A stretch of DNA of 64,000 nt from Tigriopus japonicus (GCA_010645155.1 JAAGOF010000250.1:546747-610746); one strand, 5' to 3'. Counted from the first letter of the stretch, positions 46,026 through 58,600 are shown. Program-made: numbers and translations. Notes: generated by a model not told the origin, from the sequence alone.

Positions 46026-47748
46026 TTTTAGTCAAATAAATGGGAAATATGTCAATTTTGGCCAAATTATTTAAGGATTGTCTTTTTGGGCATGTAAATG
46101 CAAAAGTAGTCTTTTTGAGCAAATAATTGTGAAAAATTGGGCAATGTAAAATTTTTGGTGGGCAAAAAAATCAATATATTCAAAAATTGTCTATATGGGC
46201 TAAAGAATGAGAGAAAGACATTTCTGCCCCAAAATGCAAAGAAGTGTGTGCACAGATCAAGTTTTTTCATATCATTGGACACAATAGTTGACAATCTTGA
46301 ACAAAAAATAAGTCTTGACAGTAAAATATTGACAATAAAACAATCTTCACAACATTATTTCTCTGAAAGATAACATAATGACCCCAGAAAGAAATATTTC
46401 CATCAAGAATAATTCACCCAGTTGAAAGTGGCATTAAAAACTACGTCCTTGTATTATGTCTAAATCTGATTACAAGTGGCGCTAAAATCAATTGGCTCAA
46501 ACTGAAATTTTTCAGGTCCCAATGCTTTCCATTTGAATATTTTGTGATAAATTACGTTCATTTCTTGGATTTGTGTGGAAAGTTTGGCCCTATTTTTGCC
46601 ATTTTTTCGTGTCTATCTGCCATTATATTTGCCATTTGGACGTGCTTATTTGTCATTTTTCGGGCATAAAAGGCATGAATTATTTGCCAAAAATCTGCAC
46701 CCCTACGTATGAGCTCCTTAGAACACGGCTGTCGTAATCGAGAAGAACTTTTCCAGAAACACTGTTCCCGTTCTCATTCCAGTAAAAACAAGTGAGTAAG
46801 TGAGAAGTTGACAGACTGGCAGACCAACCAACCTACCAACTAACTAACTAATCAACCAACCAGGTGGCCTGTCTTCACTAGTATTGTTTTCCAGAATCAT
46901 GCTTCGCTGTCGATAGATAAACTGGGGCTTTTCTGCCGTGGATTTAATCCTAAACCCGAGTGAAAGGTGAGTCCCTAGAACACGTGTCAAATTTTGGAGG
47001 CAAATCCGAAAAGCGTTCAAACCTTCACAAAAAGTAGTAGGAGAAGGGTTTCCGTTGGATTTGTACACACGAGTTTTTACGTCGAGCTTTGACACACCTC
47101 ACTCCAAGTACTAATTGGAGTGCGTTACCCCCAGTCATTCCATATATGAGTCGGTCATATTCCAATTCTAGTCATTAGTCAATTAATGCATTCTGGGGAG
47201 CTTCAACCCTACAAACCACTTTACTTATACTGCGTGTTTCGAGTTGTTTCAAGCTTGTTAAGCTCTTTTTCGAGTTGGGAATGAATGTATCTGAGTTTTG
47301 GCCCAAAAGTAGATTAAGAGGTTTTTGGTGTATAGTTCAGATGTGTAGATTTCTTGCAAATTTTAAGAGCATGAACAAATTTATTCGCCATATTTCGAGA
47401 CTCAAAGAAATTGTGGACCAAACGACATCAAGGTCTGACACCTTTTACTTCTTTAATGAAGAAATTGAAAGTTTGAAACCTGAAAGACGGAAACAAATTT
47501 TGTAATAATAGGAAGGTGTATTACGTAAATGTATATAAAGCCTTTAGTATTACGGTACTGAAAAAATCATATCAAGTTTGTATGGAAATTCCCAAACATT
47601 ATGAGAAATGTTTCTGACATAGAAAACTAAGTAGAACAACTTTGATTTTCATATACCTACAAAACTTTTAATTTACTAGTTTTTGAAAACTTTGTCAGTA
47701 CCGTTTTAAACCTACTTAGATAGCTGTTGCATTGAAATGAAAAAGTGT
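46026..47748. other. Gene-free stretch
   Basis: AT-rich. An ACCAACC/ACTA-type low-complexity tract lies at about 46822-46862. A 76-codon plus frame at 47275-47505 has no recognised content or splice context. Sequence around 46030-46100 and 46640-46700 is loosely complementary (GCAAATAATT motifs), possibly a very old inverted-repeat element. Confidence 0.35.
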
Positions 47749-48363
47749 TAATCAGCTACCCAGTTATTTATGTTTACTGGTCCATTTTTAACCCTCCAAA
47801 AAGCTGCAAATGTTCAGCGTATACAGTCTGCGGACTTGAAATATGATGTAAAGGGTCCAACAGGATCAAGATCAACCAGATGAAGGCAGTTGTATCTTTG
47901 TGAAAGAGAAGTTGGTTGTTATATTTTAGTTTTAGTACAAGAGACTGTTGTCAATTGATTTGTTAACGTGGAAGAGCGCAACAGGCAAAGGTTTATTGAT
48001 TTGCTCACTGTTGATGACATCGCCAACATTGTTGCATCCTCACGAACCATTGCATTTGAATCCAAGAAGAGGTTGGAAGACCAGGGGCTAGTTTTTAGAC
48101 GCAAAGATTGATCTCAAGATCGGACTTATAGTACTAAAGTACGATCATGAGATCGATTTTTTGCGTCAAAAAAAACCAGCCTTTGGGCACCACCACCATC
48201 AAAGGCTTTCTCCTGATTGTACTTGAAGTTATTTCAGATCCACTTTGTTCTGATTTTAAGTCCCCACACTATGAATACACAAATTTGTCTGCCATTGGTT
48301 GAGTTTTCCGCTTTTTGGGGTCAAAAAATGAACCATAACATGAATAACTGGGCAACTGATCAA
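47749..48363. mobile_element. Palindromic element family P2, copy 1
   Basis: Left arm at 47749-47800 (TCAGCTACCCAGTTATTTATG, then CTGGTCCATTTTTAACC). Right arm at 48303-48363 is its inverse (GGTCAAAAAATGAACCATAAC, then GAATAACTGGGCAACTGATC). The arms resemble those at 53085-54275 and 63151-63957. The middle holds the 96-bp hairpin MITE at 48086-48181. Non-coding. Confidence 0.55.
48086..48181. mobile_element. 96-bp hairpin MITE
   Basis: GGCTAGTTTTTAGACGCAAAG, then ATTGATCTCAAGATCG, forms one arm (48086-48122). The other arm (48142-48181) is its inverse ending GACGCAAAAAATCGATC-type sequence when complemented. Loop about 19 bp. Almost the whole element is one stem. No target duplication resolved. 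Confidence 0.75.
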
Positions 48364-48665
48364 CATGAATTTTCAATAAATAAATTTTAACAAATAATAA
48401 ATTTTCAATAATTTCAACGCAACAGGTATCTTAGTAAGCTCTGACAACGTATTGAATGACGTGTAACATTTGCCAGTTTGAACTTTAAAGAGCTTAGTTT
48501 TTGTACATCTTGTATCTTCCCGCCATGGCCATAAAAAATGATATCCTTCTCTTTGACCAAAGCTTGTAGAATTAATGGTGGTAAAATTTTGGTGCCCCCC
48601 TTTTGTGGACTTTTAAAAGGACGCAGAAGATTAATAGATTCAGTCATAATTTGTCTTAGTGGAAT

Positions 48666-49334
48666 GCGACATGACAGAGGTTGCTTCAAGTGAGCGTTTT
48701 AAATCATGCCGATCATAGCGCTAGCGGTAAAACAGGGCCTTTGGGTGGGTTGCGTTGCTCAGCCCATTTTGGTGAATCCAAGTTTTTTTTCCATTTGGGC
48801 GTCCATTCAATGATTCTAGGTCCTTGGAAACGATCAATATTTCACGTAAAGATACCTTCGATGGAATTGGGTCAATAATATGCGAAGTTCAGTTTTAGGG
48901 TGATTGAATTAAAATCCCAAGCCTTGTGCTTTTGCAAAAAAAATTGGACTTCGCATTGATCCAAGCAATAATTTAAAGATGCTGATTTATTCCGTGATCA
49001 TATAACAATCATATCTATAATTCAAAATGTTTCCCATACAGAGAAATGTAATAGTTTCTAATAACAATGTTTCTTTCTGGTAATATGATATTTTAATGTC
49101 TCATTTTCTAGTAAATAAATTGAGCATATTATCAACCAAGTGTAAGCAGAGGTATCCAGACTTAAGATATAGGTCGTTTCCAAGGACCTAGAATCATTGA
49201 ACGGATGCTTAAGTGTGAAAAAAAAACTAAATTTGCCAAAATGGGCAGAGCAAATCAGCACAGCCAACGGCCCCGTTTTGCCGCTAGCGGTATGATTTAA
49301 AACGCTCACTTGAAGCAACCTTTGTCATGTCCCA
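48666..49334. mobile_element. Palindromic element family P1, copy 2 (complete)
   Basis: A 669-bp element. The left end is GCGACATGACAGAGGTTGCT, then TCAAGTGAGCGTTTTAAATC, then CGCTAGCGGTAAAACAGGGC. The right end inverted is GGGACATGACAAAGGTTGC, then TTCAAGTGAGCGTTTTAAATC, then CCGCTAGCGGCAAAACGGGGC. The inverted arms extend at least 170 bp with high identity. No coding capacity. This is the best-preserved family member in the window. Confidence 0.8.
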
Positions 49335-52300
49335 ATGAAACCAAGCGAGGTTGATATTTTCGTAATTTATCCACTCTCCCACTTTTTACCATGATCCTCT
49401 CCATTAGATGTTAATTGTAATGATCAAGTCCCATTAGTCAAGTCAACGTGTTGTAAGAGGTTAGGCTTCGAGCGGAAAACTTAGTCTAACACTTTTTCTG
49501 TGTTTGAGAAAACTTAGACGTTTGAAAACAACTTGTTCTCTCTCGCTTTGCGCTTATCATCGATGAACTAAATTAATTCTTAAATCAAACAGACATTTTG
49601 TACGCGAAGAATGAATGCTTTGATCAGCGACAAAATTATGAATCTGGAATTTTTCTTTTATCCAGCCTTGACTTTGCAATGCAGGAAATATTTTAAAACA
49701 CAAACTGTCCTATAAGATCATGTCTCACAATAGAGATAATTATTGCTAAACGTGCTAGTTAGACGGAGACTAAATTTCTGTAGGAATGAGCCCATTTAGC
49801 CGATGATGCATGGTTCAAAATGTAAGTGCCAGTGATGTTGATCAGGTTGTGGCTAAACAAGAAGACTTGACCACTCATTTTGGAAATAGATGATGGTATT
49901 TGAATTACAAAAAAGGATGAGAACCCTCCTTTTACCATAGAGAAACATTCAGTTGGTGATGCCATTCCCTCCCTCATCCCTTGTTATCAAGCAAGAGTCT
50001 ACAAATCTGATTTGATTTTGACAAGTGTTCTAGTTAGCAGTGCTAGATTTAAGCGGTATTAATTTTGTGCACCTGAACAGAAATCGATTCTCAAAAAGGA
50101 TTTAGATTTTGAAGTATTGATGAAAAATCATAATATTTTTTGTTTTTTTAAATCTGTGAATATTAGTAGCTAGCCAAGCTGTTCAAATTTATTTTGATAT
50201 TATGAACAAGGGCCGAAAATGTTTATTTTTGCTGTGCAGTGTAAATTTTAGGCGTTTCATGGAGCAAGGTCGGCTGAAGATAACGCTCGACAATCTTCAG
50301 CTGACCATAATCACTGAAACGTCTGGCATTTTTGCTCCTCGGAAAAAGGTATTTTCCCGCCCTTTAGTTAAGAATTTAGGGGCTTTTTTCAAAGCGAACA
50401 ACGTGATGTAGTTCTGATTACAAAGGTGTCATAAAAGCAACGTCATTAGTTTTGTTGTGCTAGTGCAAGTGCTGAGTGTGCGCCAACTGTTCATTTCACT
50501 GCGAGGTTTGTTGGTTCGAATCAGTGACATGCCGAGTTCCAGTGACCTGTGGTATTGGATTCATATGCAATGGCTTTGAGAGTTTATAAATGGACAAACC
50601 TCAAGTCATTCCCGAGGAAGAAGTTGTAATTGTTGATTGTTAGAGCGGCAATATTTCCACATGTGGACAGCCTTCTTCAAAGATGTTAAACTGACGTCGG
50701 AAAAAAACAATCAATCGACACAGTCGAAACTCCTGAGACAATTCTAATCAGTTATCAGGTGAAAGATTCAGTAGAATAATCATTGTTTCGAGCGGCTGTG
50801 AGCTCAGTCTTGTTTACATTACTTGCAAGCTTTCATCGGACCGCAACGATTTCAACCATGGTGGAATTTGTATCGGTTACTTCTGTTTCGTCTGAATGTT
50901 ATTTGATGGTGGCGTAGCCTTCTTCATTTGACATTGCTTATGGCCAAAAGGAATTGGTTGTTCAGGACAATAGGTTATTTATTGTATTGGTATTGTGGTC
51001 TTTAAAGTTTTCACAAAAAAGTGGTCTTTAGTCAAAGTTGTCAAAATGGAAGTTTCTTGCCGGCAATATGAAAAATGTGGTAAATTCTCGAGCTACTCTT
51101 AGTTTTTTTTATAATGGTCGCGATTTTCTCCAAGCAAGGCGTCTTTAAGGTGCGGCGTCCTTGTCCGAGAAAACTTGATAGCAAATATAAGGCAGAGTTT
51201 GTCAGCTTTCCATTTGAGACGGCTTTTTGATTGCGTATTATCTGAACGTAGGGAGGCCTTTAAGGATTGTTCTTCGATTTGTTGTCATGCATTTTCGGAG
51301 CAAAAGGATTTGCCTTATTGGTTCTGGTCATTTAGAACTTGATTGAATTCAAAGCATATGACGCCTCCGAATTGATATGCCATCTTCGATTTTCATTTTC
51401 CACATATTGGTTTGGCAAACAAGGCTTATTGACGCTAATCAAAACTTGAATGAATTCATGACCTGAAGTTTTGGATTGCACAGGCTTGTGTTCCAAGTTT
51501 CCTGGTTGAAAAGCATCGCAGATTGTCAAAGCGAATGGATAAATAAGGTTGATGAAGGGAAATGTCAGTTGTCAGCGGTTTGGTCTACTTGGTTCGAGAT
51601 CTTGGTTCACATCTGATCTTGTCTTTTCTTCCTGAAGGTTATCAATTGCTGGCTGTTGAATGGAAATCCATCATAAAGTGTCCCCAATTAGACTTTCCCT
51701 CCTTCTGCCAATTGAATGTGATGATGTATGAGCTTGTGGCGGTCTTATGCCGTCCGATCGTTTCCTCTTCCGTGATGGTGAGTTTCCTTGTCCAACATAT
51801 TCAATGATAAGTGGTGGTCCACAACCTGAACGAAGTTGCTTTGGCCAAGTAGTAAAATCTGGCATTTCTTCAGGGTCCATCGTACCCTCGGCAAATGCAG
51901 TTCACCCAAATTGTAGCCTACAGTGCCTCAAATAGTTTTGCTAGACGATGATAAGTTCAAGCTATTTCAACTTCATGATGCTTGGTGGCGTTGTTGCCAC
52001 CAACGTTTTAAAAACCAGCGAGTTTTAGTATTTCGGAATAGTCGCATGACAATTTCATCATGCCTAATTCTGGTGTTATTCCATCTTGCCCGAACGTGTT
52101 TGCGGCAAATAAGAAAGTCTTGGGCCAAAGAGAATATTCTTTGTCTCAGTTTTGACCACCCTTTCCGCAAGTTTGTACCTTTATGTGTCGACGGACTTTC
52201 GACTTCAGTGCATGATTAACAGAGCTTGGAATTCTTTATGACTTCGCCCAAAAAGCGCTCCCTATGACGAAATAATCAGATGAGGTGTTTGTAGAGAACA

Positions 52301-53084
52301 CCCCGAAACAACAGTAACCATCTGGTGCAACTTACGAGGCACAGATCAAAGGATTTGTCGTCGCGGTTTGCTTGCTTGGCTAAAACATATCTCTGTGGCT
52401 TGCACGTCCATGTGGATTACTTGTTCCACTTGAAATGTGGCAGGAAACATCCAGGCTAGGTGGCACAAATCTCACAGGGATTGGCTCTCTCTCGCACGTG
52501 GGACGTTAATTCTAGCGTTTCTCAGTCCTGATGGTGTACAATGGCGCGCATCTGTTAAGAAACCCTGCTGTTCTCATTGTGTCGTCCAACAACTGTTTGT
52601 CATTGAGTAGTAACATTCATGAAGAGAATGTGGCCGGTTTGAATGAATTTGGCCTGGCCCCTTGGGTCTCTCGGTACCTTGGTATCGTTCATTCTCTTTA
52701 GTGTTACCTTGACCGCCCATGCCAAAGTTCAACATAACTTGACAAAAGTTTGGACACCTCTTTCGGTCAAACTCGCCACCGTGTGCAATTGTCTGGATAA
52801 TATGAATTAGCCAACTACTATTATTTTAACAACTAAAGACCTGCTTTAGACCAAGTTCAGATGCTTTACAATTTGAAGGTTATCTTTATATGTCTGAACA
52901 CAAAAACGCTACCACTTAATTCTTAATTAAATAATTAGCACCCAGCCAAACGACATTCTCTGAAAAGGAAAGTTCGTTTCGTAATCTTTTAAAAAGTTAG
53001 CTGACGTTAGTGATGGCGCTTGTCAGAGAGTAAAGACAGGCAAGAACTGTAGGTATTAAACAACTGGCAATCCTAATGTTTTTG
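49335..53084. other. Gene-poor stretch with unassigned broken frames
   Basis: No gene recognised in 3.7 kb. Between about 51560 and 52800 the minus strand has adjacent open segments (for example 51671-51880 and 51973-52170) interrupted by stops and frameshifts, which looks like a decayed coding sequence, perhaps a transposon. I cannot name it. Confidence 0.35.
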
Positions 53085-53302
53085 ACCCCAAAAAGCCGCA
53101 AGAAGCTATAGTTATATAAAAAAAAAACAATTTCCAAAGATATCATATAACTTTTCAGTGTAAAGTTCAACGAAAAAAATGGAAATTTGAGTTTTGAAGG
53201 TTTTGTTAAAGTAGCTCAAAATAATCCCACTTAAAAAGCACTTCAATTTATTATGCGAAAAAAGTCTTTTGCAATGCCAAAGACTCTCAAAGTTTGATAA
53301 TG

Positions 53303-53904
53303 CAGTCGTTATTCAATTTAGTCACAGTTGTCGGGAAGCAGGCCAATTGTAACTAAATTGAATAATTGTGACTATGTGAATATGGGGCTTCTGAGACCAA
53401 ATTTGTTATATAAAGGGTAAAAACAGTCGTTGGAACCTTGACATAAGCAGCTTTATTTCAACATATCAATCCAGGCCGTGATGCATCTTCGATGAGTTTC
53501 AGCTTTTCAGCGATGGAGATTGCCTTTCTCGGAGGCATTTTGGAAAGCTAAAGTCGACTGTTTACGGTTTACCAAGAAAATGCTAACATCAGCACAGAAA
53601 AACCGGTCATGGCAGCAATTACTAGTGACGTCATCATTTTTGGCGGGAAATTCGAATTTGACTTCATTTCAAATTTCAAAAATTTTGTATCAAATTCGAG
53701 TTTTTACTGCAATGTAAACGGGCCTTAAAACTGGGAAAAAAATCTATGGTTTGACAAAATAATTGTGACTAAATCGAGTCACCAAAAATGCCAAAATTGT
53801 GACTAAGCGAGTCATTTATGTAGTAAAAAATCGGTCAGCAGGGCAATTGTGACTAAATTGAATAATTGTGACTATAGGGATGTGACTAAATCGAATAACG
53901 ACTG
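53303..53904. mobile_element. Pogo/Tigger-like non-autonomous element
   Basis: 602 bp with inverted termini CAGTCGTTATTCAATTTAGT (left) and, complemented, CAGTCGTTATTCGATTTAGT (right). The right flank is TA and the left flank TG (a decayed TA would fit Tc1/mariner-pogo). Subterminal direct repeats (GACTAAATTGAATAATTGTG type) lie at about 53345-53385 and 53842-53880. The interior holds a remnant of a CENP-B/pogo transposase start on the minus strand. It is inserted in the middle of a larger palindromic element. Confidence 0.82.
53458..53538 (-). pseudogene. Pogo-type transposase N-terminal remnant
   Basis: A minus-strand ATG at 53538 opens 26 codons, MPPRKAISIAEKLKLIEDA..., matching the opening of the CENP-B/pogo helix-turn-helix (basic start, then S-x-x-EKLxLI). 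TGA stops it at once and the remainder of the transposase is absent, so it is a deletion derivative of an autonomous pogo-like element. Confidence 0.65.
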
Positions 53905-54398
53905 TACTTAGAAATTTTGAAAAACTTGGGTGATGTTTCAAGTTTTGGTTTTAGTCCATTTTGGATTTTTAATTTTAGTCCGTTTTAATTGCATTTTAAG
54001 TGACATTATATATTATTTTAAGCTATTTTGACATAAAAAGCATATGAAATCTTTGGGAATTTGTTTTTGATACAACTGTTAGCGTTTTTCGTTTTTTGGG
54101 GGGTCAAGAATGGACCATTCAAACCAAATAACTCGGCTATTGATAAATGTATTTTTATTCAATTTGAATGCAAAGGTGAGTAAATGGTCTCTAAATATGG
54201 TTCAAATAGTTTATCAAAAAATGTTGTAAATGATAGGTTTTTGAATATTTAACTTTTTCCTTGGAGCTAAACATATATGATGCAATAAAAGTAAAGTTTT
54301 CCCGATTGAATTTTGGGTCCAAAAAATGCTAAGATGTCTTTAGACTTTACGATCCAAACCTAAAAAGCCCCTTGAAATACCGTGTCTCGTTCATGAAA

Positions 54399-54587
54399 AT
54401 GACAGCACTACCTATTTGAAATCCATAAGTGTAGCTACTGATGAAACTCAAAATCGAACTAATTCGAGTGTTGCCAAATTGGTCCTTGTTTAGGTCTTTT
54501 CACAAAGTTCAATACAACCTGCCCTTTTAAAGAGTTATAAAATTCGAATCAAAATGACAGCACTCCCAACTCAAAGCACATGACTAT
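54399..54587. mobile_element. MITE, TGATGTGTTTCGA family, truncated copy 3
   Basis: Contains ATCCATAAGTGTAGCTACTG, AATCGAACTAATTCGAGTG, TTGCCAAATTGGTCCTTG and TACAACCTGCCC in the order seen in the copies at 2966 and 11588. The left third is missing and the right end (CAAAGCACATGACTA) has decayed. An older copy. Confidence 0.7.
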
Positions 54588-54595
54588 TTGTCTAC

Positions 54596-54797
54596 CAATA
54601 TTCAGCTCAACCGAACGATGGAGCCAAAAGTTTTGAGTCTCTTAAATTCAGGCAGGCGTAGGCGGAAAATGAACTCGTTCTCCCTCTCGTTGCACGATAT
54701 TGCAACAAGAGGTAAAGCAAGTTCATTCCCCTTCGCTTGCTTGAATTTTAAAGGCGTATGACTTTTGACTCCGTTGTTCGATTGAGCTGAAAATTAG
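54596..54797. mobile_element. MITE, CAGCTCAA family, copy 1
   Basis: About 200 bp. The left arm is AATATTCAGCTCAACCGAAC, then GATGGAGCCAAAAGT. The right arm complemented is AATTTTCAGCTCAATCGAAC, then AACGGAGTCAAAAGTCATAC. The arms are about 55 bp. The centre is rich in TTCATT/CTCGTT. Related to 57462-57628. Confidence 0.72.
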
Positions 54798-54960
54798 CTA
54801 AATAATTCCTTGTTACTTAAAGCACAGCTCCTGCAAAATATAAAATTCGCTTGTGTAGGAGCAAAGATTTTAAATTTTTAAGCAACCATCTCAGTCTAGG
54901 TAATACCATGGTCTATGTCTATGCCAAAGAAAGTACAATAGCTTGTTTGCTTTCCCGAAG

Positions 54961-55012
54961 TCAGAAAGTACACGTAGCTTCGCAGTTATGATCTGATAAA
55001 GGCTGTCCGCTC
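54961..55012 (-). repeat. Fragment of the SINE seen at 9629-9837
   Basis: GTAGCTTCGCAGTTATGATC, then TGATAAAGGCTGTCCGC, matches 9657-9702 with a few mismatches, in the same plus-strand sense. The tail and the rest of the element are absent or diverged. Confidence 0.65.
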
Positions 55013-55627
55013 CGTGCAAAGAAAGCAATTTGAGGACACAATTGTTTCTAAATCTGAGTTAGACCTGTTCAAGAACCACTGAATTTATCGAGACTATAGG
55101 CTGCTGGCAATATGAATGATAGTTTCAAGTGGGAATAGCTGTCCAAAGCAAAGGTCAGTGTTTGTAAAACGTCTGGATTTCTGCTCCACAGCAAAGAAAA
55201 AAAGTGGGGCCTAATGACCACGAAGAATAAGTTTGTCACGCTTGCTTTTACTTAAATTCATTAAGTTCATGGCTTTCATTTTACCTATCAACCTTGATTA
55301 GAAACTACTAGTGTTCATAGTAGTTTCTCCAACCCTACCATATTTTAACTCTGCGTTGGGTTATTATGGAGGAAACAAACCCTCTTTGTGCGCCTTTTAT
55401 CCACACTTGTCACCCTTCCCAATCCAAAACTTCTATCGTTATACTGGGCAATTCAGTTTGAAGCGAACCTGTCTGTTAGTCGAGAAATGCAACGGGAAAA
55501 GCAACTTGCTCCAGCAAATAATAAACATAAACGAAAACCCCAAAACCCAGACCCTCCTGTCGTGTTTTGATCGTTGTTAACCTTACATTATTCATCATGG
55601 CTGGTCCCGTTCAATTTTGTTCCAGAG
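55013..55627. other. Upstream flank of the RRM/coiled-coil gene
   Basis: No gene recognised. A segment at about 55165-55225 (GATTTCTGCTCCACAGCAAAG) recurs inverted at 25930-25985. The last part should contain the promoter and 5' UTR of the following gene. Confidence 0.4.
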
Positions 55628-58600
55628 ATGCGACACACCAGAAGCACTCCAATGTCAGAGCGGTCCAAACGCTTGAAAACAAGGTCAGCGCAAAAAAGTC
55701 AGGGCGATCGTTCCTTGTCGGAAGATTCGATCAAATCAACAAGATCCAGGAGTTCAACCATGGAAGTTCGTCAAGGAGATAAGAGAAAGAAAAGAAAAAC
55801 GAATCCGGGACCATCTAACAAACCTGGCACCTCCAAAAAACGTGATCTCGAGCATTCCGACAGCACTGACATTAACACTTCGGACGAAACCGACAACGAA
55901 GATTCCAGTGATCTAACACGACCTACATTGCCAAATCAATTCAGTGAATCCAATGCCAATATGATGGATCTGATAGCTTTAGAAACTCGGATCCACGAGC
56001 AAATCAGCAACACTGTTCGTATTCAGTACCAAGGTCCGGATACCTTGACAATGGATAAGATCAGAAAGATCCCAACTCTTCATCCTCAAATGGAGTCGAG
56101 TAAGATTGCCAGGATTTTTCTGTCCTATTTTTACATCTTGAAATTTAACACACCTCGCGCATGTCAAGAGTACATCAACTATGTGGGACAAAAAGAACCA
56201 GAAAAGGAAGTGACTTTGTATTGTTCCACGTGTGCGTTCAGTCGACAAACCATGCAGGATGCGCATAAAGCCAACGAATGCAAGAGTGGACCGAAGGGGG
56301 ACTTGAACCGAATTTGTAAGCTTTCTTATTCCAATTTTGTGAACTGTACAGGTGACACCGATAACATCTTGCTTGTGCGACAACTCAAACCGGTTGAAGT
56401 TCATGAACTTGAATCTTTGATGGCACAGAACCCAAATATCTTAGATGTCATGTCTGACAAAGTGTTCTACATCGAGGCTGTGTGCAATAGTTATGCCAAA
56501 TTCATAGTGAAGCTCTTAAATGGGTGCGAGAAACATCGCTTTGGTGACTCGGTCAGTCTAAAGGCCCAATTGTACCCAAGTGCGTGTGGCTCCTTTACAA
56601 ACTTCAACGACATTTCGAATAGTAGATCTTCCTCAGTTCTAGAGGAGCGAGCCCATTTGTGTCGAAAGCTCAAGCAAATGACACTGAATAAGGGAACTCA
56701 TAATGGTCATCACTTGATCATTTTGGGCTCAGTGGTCAAACCCATGACTAAACCTCTCTTCCGAGATTATGTGAAGCGGCTTTTGGGGTCTAAGTGTACG
56801 TCTGTTTCGTGCTATCCTACTTCAAAAAAGATTCGCTGGAATTCTGATTATGATGTCTTCTGTTTGGCTGTGTTTGAGTCACCCGATGATGTAAAATATG
56901 CAATTAAGGTCAGTTATCTCCGAACCGCACCCTACAAAGACTTTATCTTGATGTCACTTTTTGACTTTACTAACCTCTTAGATCATGTCCAGGGCTGCAC
57001 ATGACAGGAGAATGCATTATTTTCTAGGTTTTGGCAATTCTTTTTTTTTTAAATTTGTTGACATGGCCAGATTTAAAGGCCTCTGGTATGAAAGCTTAAT
57101 ATTTAATGTGGCAAGTGAAAAAGGTGGGCCCAAATGTTGGGCAAAATCAATGTTGGTGAAACATCAACATAATCAAAATTACTTTCAATTTATCGACATG
57201 AACCCGAATTAGCTTGTTCATAGGGACAAGTAGTAAAAAGGACAAGCCACGAAAATATCAGATAATGTGTTGATGCTTTCCCTCCTGTTTCCATTTTATG
57301 TGCAGCCTCAGTGATGTGGCGGTTCTTGTACCTAACCAAGAAGCACTGAATTTCCTGGAGTGGGGCTCCAGGAAATAGCGATGAGAGTCATGAGTTCTAA
57401 TAGAATCAAATCAATTACGTTCTTCACATTTGATATATTTGTTAGGTAGACTACGTATTTCAATTTTCAGGTCCATCGAAGTCAAAATATTATGCTCTTT
57501 CAAAGCTTAGTGCAAATCCTACTGGGTATTGTTTTGCAACTTTTGTTGGGAAGCTTATTCATTCTATGCTCTCATAGCTTTGTGAAGGCATCACTTTTCA
57601 CCTCGGTATTTGATTGAGCTGAAAATTGAAATTTGTAGTCTAGCCAAGGCAAGCAAGGTAACACAAGGTAACATTTACGACGAACGCAATTGATTTAATC
57701 CTAGGAAATCCAGTGCTTCATTATGTGACATAATAGAAGCTGATGACCGCCAATTTAATTGCATGAAACGCTAAGATCGTGAATACCCGTGATTTTAGGT
57801 TGCTCAGTTTCATCATCTGATGGGACACCATGTGAACATCAACCTTCTCAACGTGTTCGTCAATACGTCCACTGAAGCCCTACGAAAGCGCTCGAAGCCC
57901 ACTCCTGCGTATGAAAGTGCCCTTGCCGAAGCTGAACGAGTAACAGAACGACTCAATATGGAGTTTGAAGGTCGACTAGCACAACAGGTATGCTATATTC
58001 TTACCAAACTAGCATCTGTTACATTTTATGCAATTTAAATCTTACCTTTTTTAGGATAGAAAACAGAACAAATCAAGGAAACGCCCTCATGAATCCCCAA
58101 TTAACTTGTCTTCTAAGCCAAAACATTTCGCGCCAAANNNNNNNNNNNNNNNNNNNNNNNNNNNNNNNNNNNNNNNNNNNNNNNNNNNNNNNNNNNNNNN
58201 NNNNNNNNNNNNNNNNNNNNNNNNNNNNNNNNNNNNNNNNNNNNNNNNNNNTTAACTTTTTTAGGATAGAAAACAGAACAAATCAAGGAAACGCCCTCAT
58301 GAATCCCCAATTAACTTGTCTTCTAAGCCAAAATATTTCGCGCCAAAGTCGAAAGATGCTGACAAAGAGCAATCACACAAAGCTGTTGAACAGTCTTGTC
58401 CAGTGTTGCCAACGACAACCACGCCAACCGTCCATAAAAAGCCAATCCAAACTCCAGAATTGACTTCAAACTTCAGCGATCCGCCTTTAACAAGCAATGA
58501 ACATATTCCACCTTTGGTATCGGACAATTGTATTCAACAAGATCCCTTGGAACAAATAAGATCCAAACCTTTTTCTGATGTGCCACCATTAATCAAGAGT

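Larger units (their letters stand above)
53085..54275. mobile_element. Palindromic element family P2, copy 2, with nested pogo-like insert
   Basis: The left arm begins TTTTTGACCCCAAAAAGCCG at 53083 and runs to about 53275. The right arm (about 53935-54275) is the inverse, containing GAAATCTTTGGGAATTTG, TTTTTTGGGGGGTCAAG, ATGGACCATTCAAACC and TGGTCTCTAAATATGG. The right arm extends further than the left. The element at 53303-53904 occupies the centre. The arms are related to those of 63151-63957. Confidence 0.7.

Noticed and set aside
47275..47505. 76-codon plus-strand frame as a small gene
   Set aside because: No homology signal, no splice or promoter context, within repeat-rich sequence.
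55574..57004. Independent single-exon gene of 476 codons
   Set aside because: It would start with TTG, and stopping at 57004 truncates an RRM fold that exon 2 completes; splicing at 56908 is favoured.
57990..58463. Open frame running through the run of Ns
   Set aside because: It exists only because Ns are translated as X, and it uses the wrong frame relative to exon 3.
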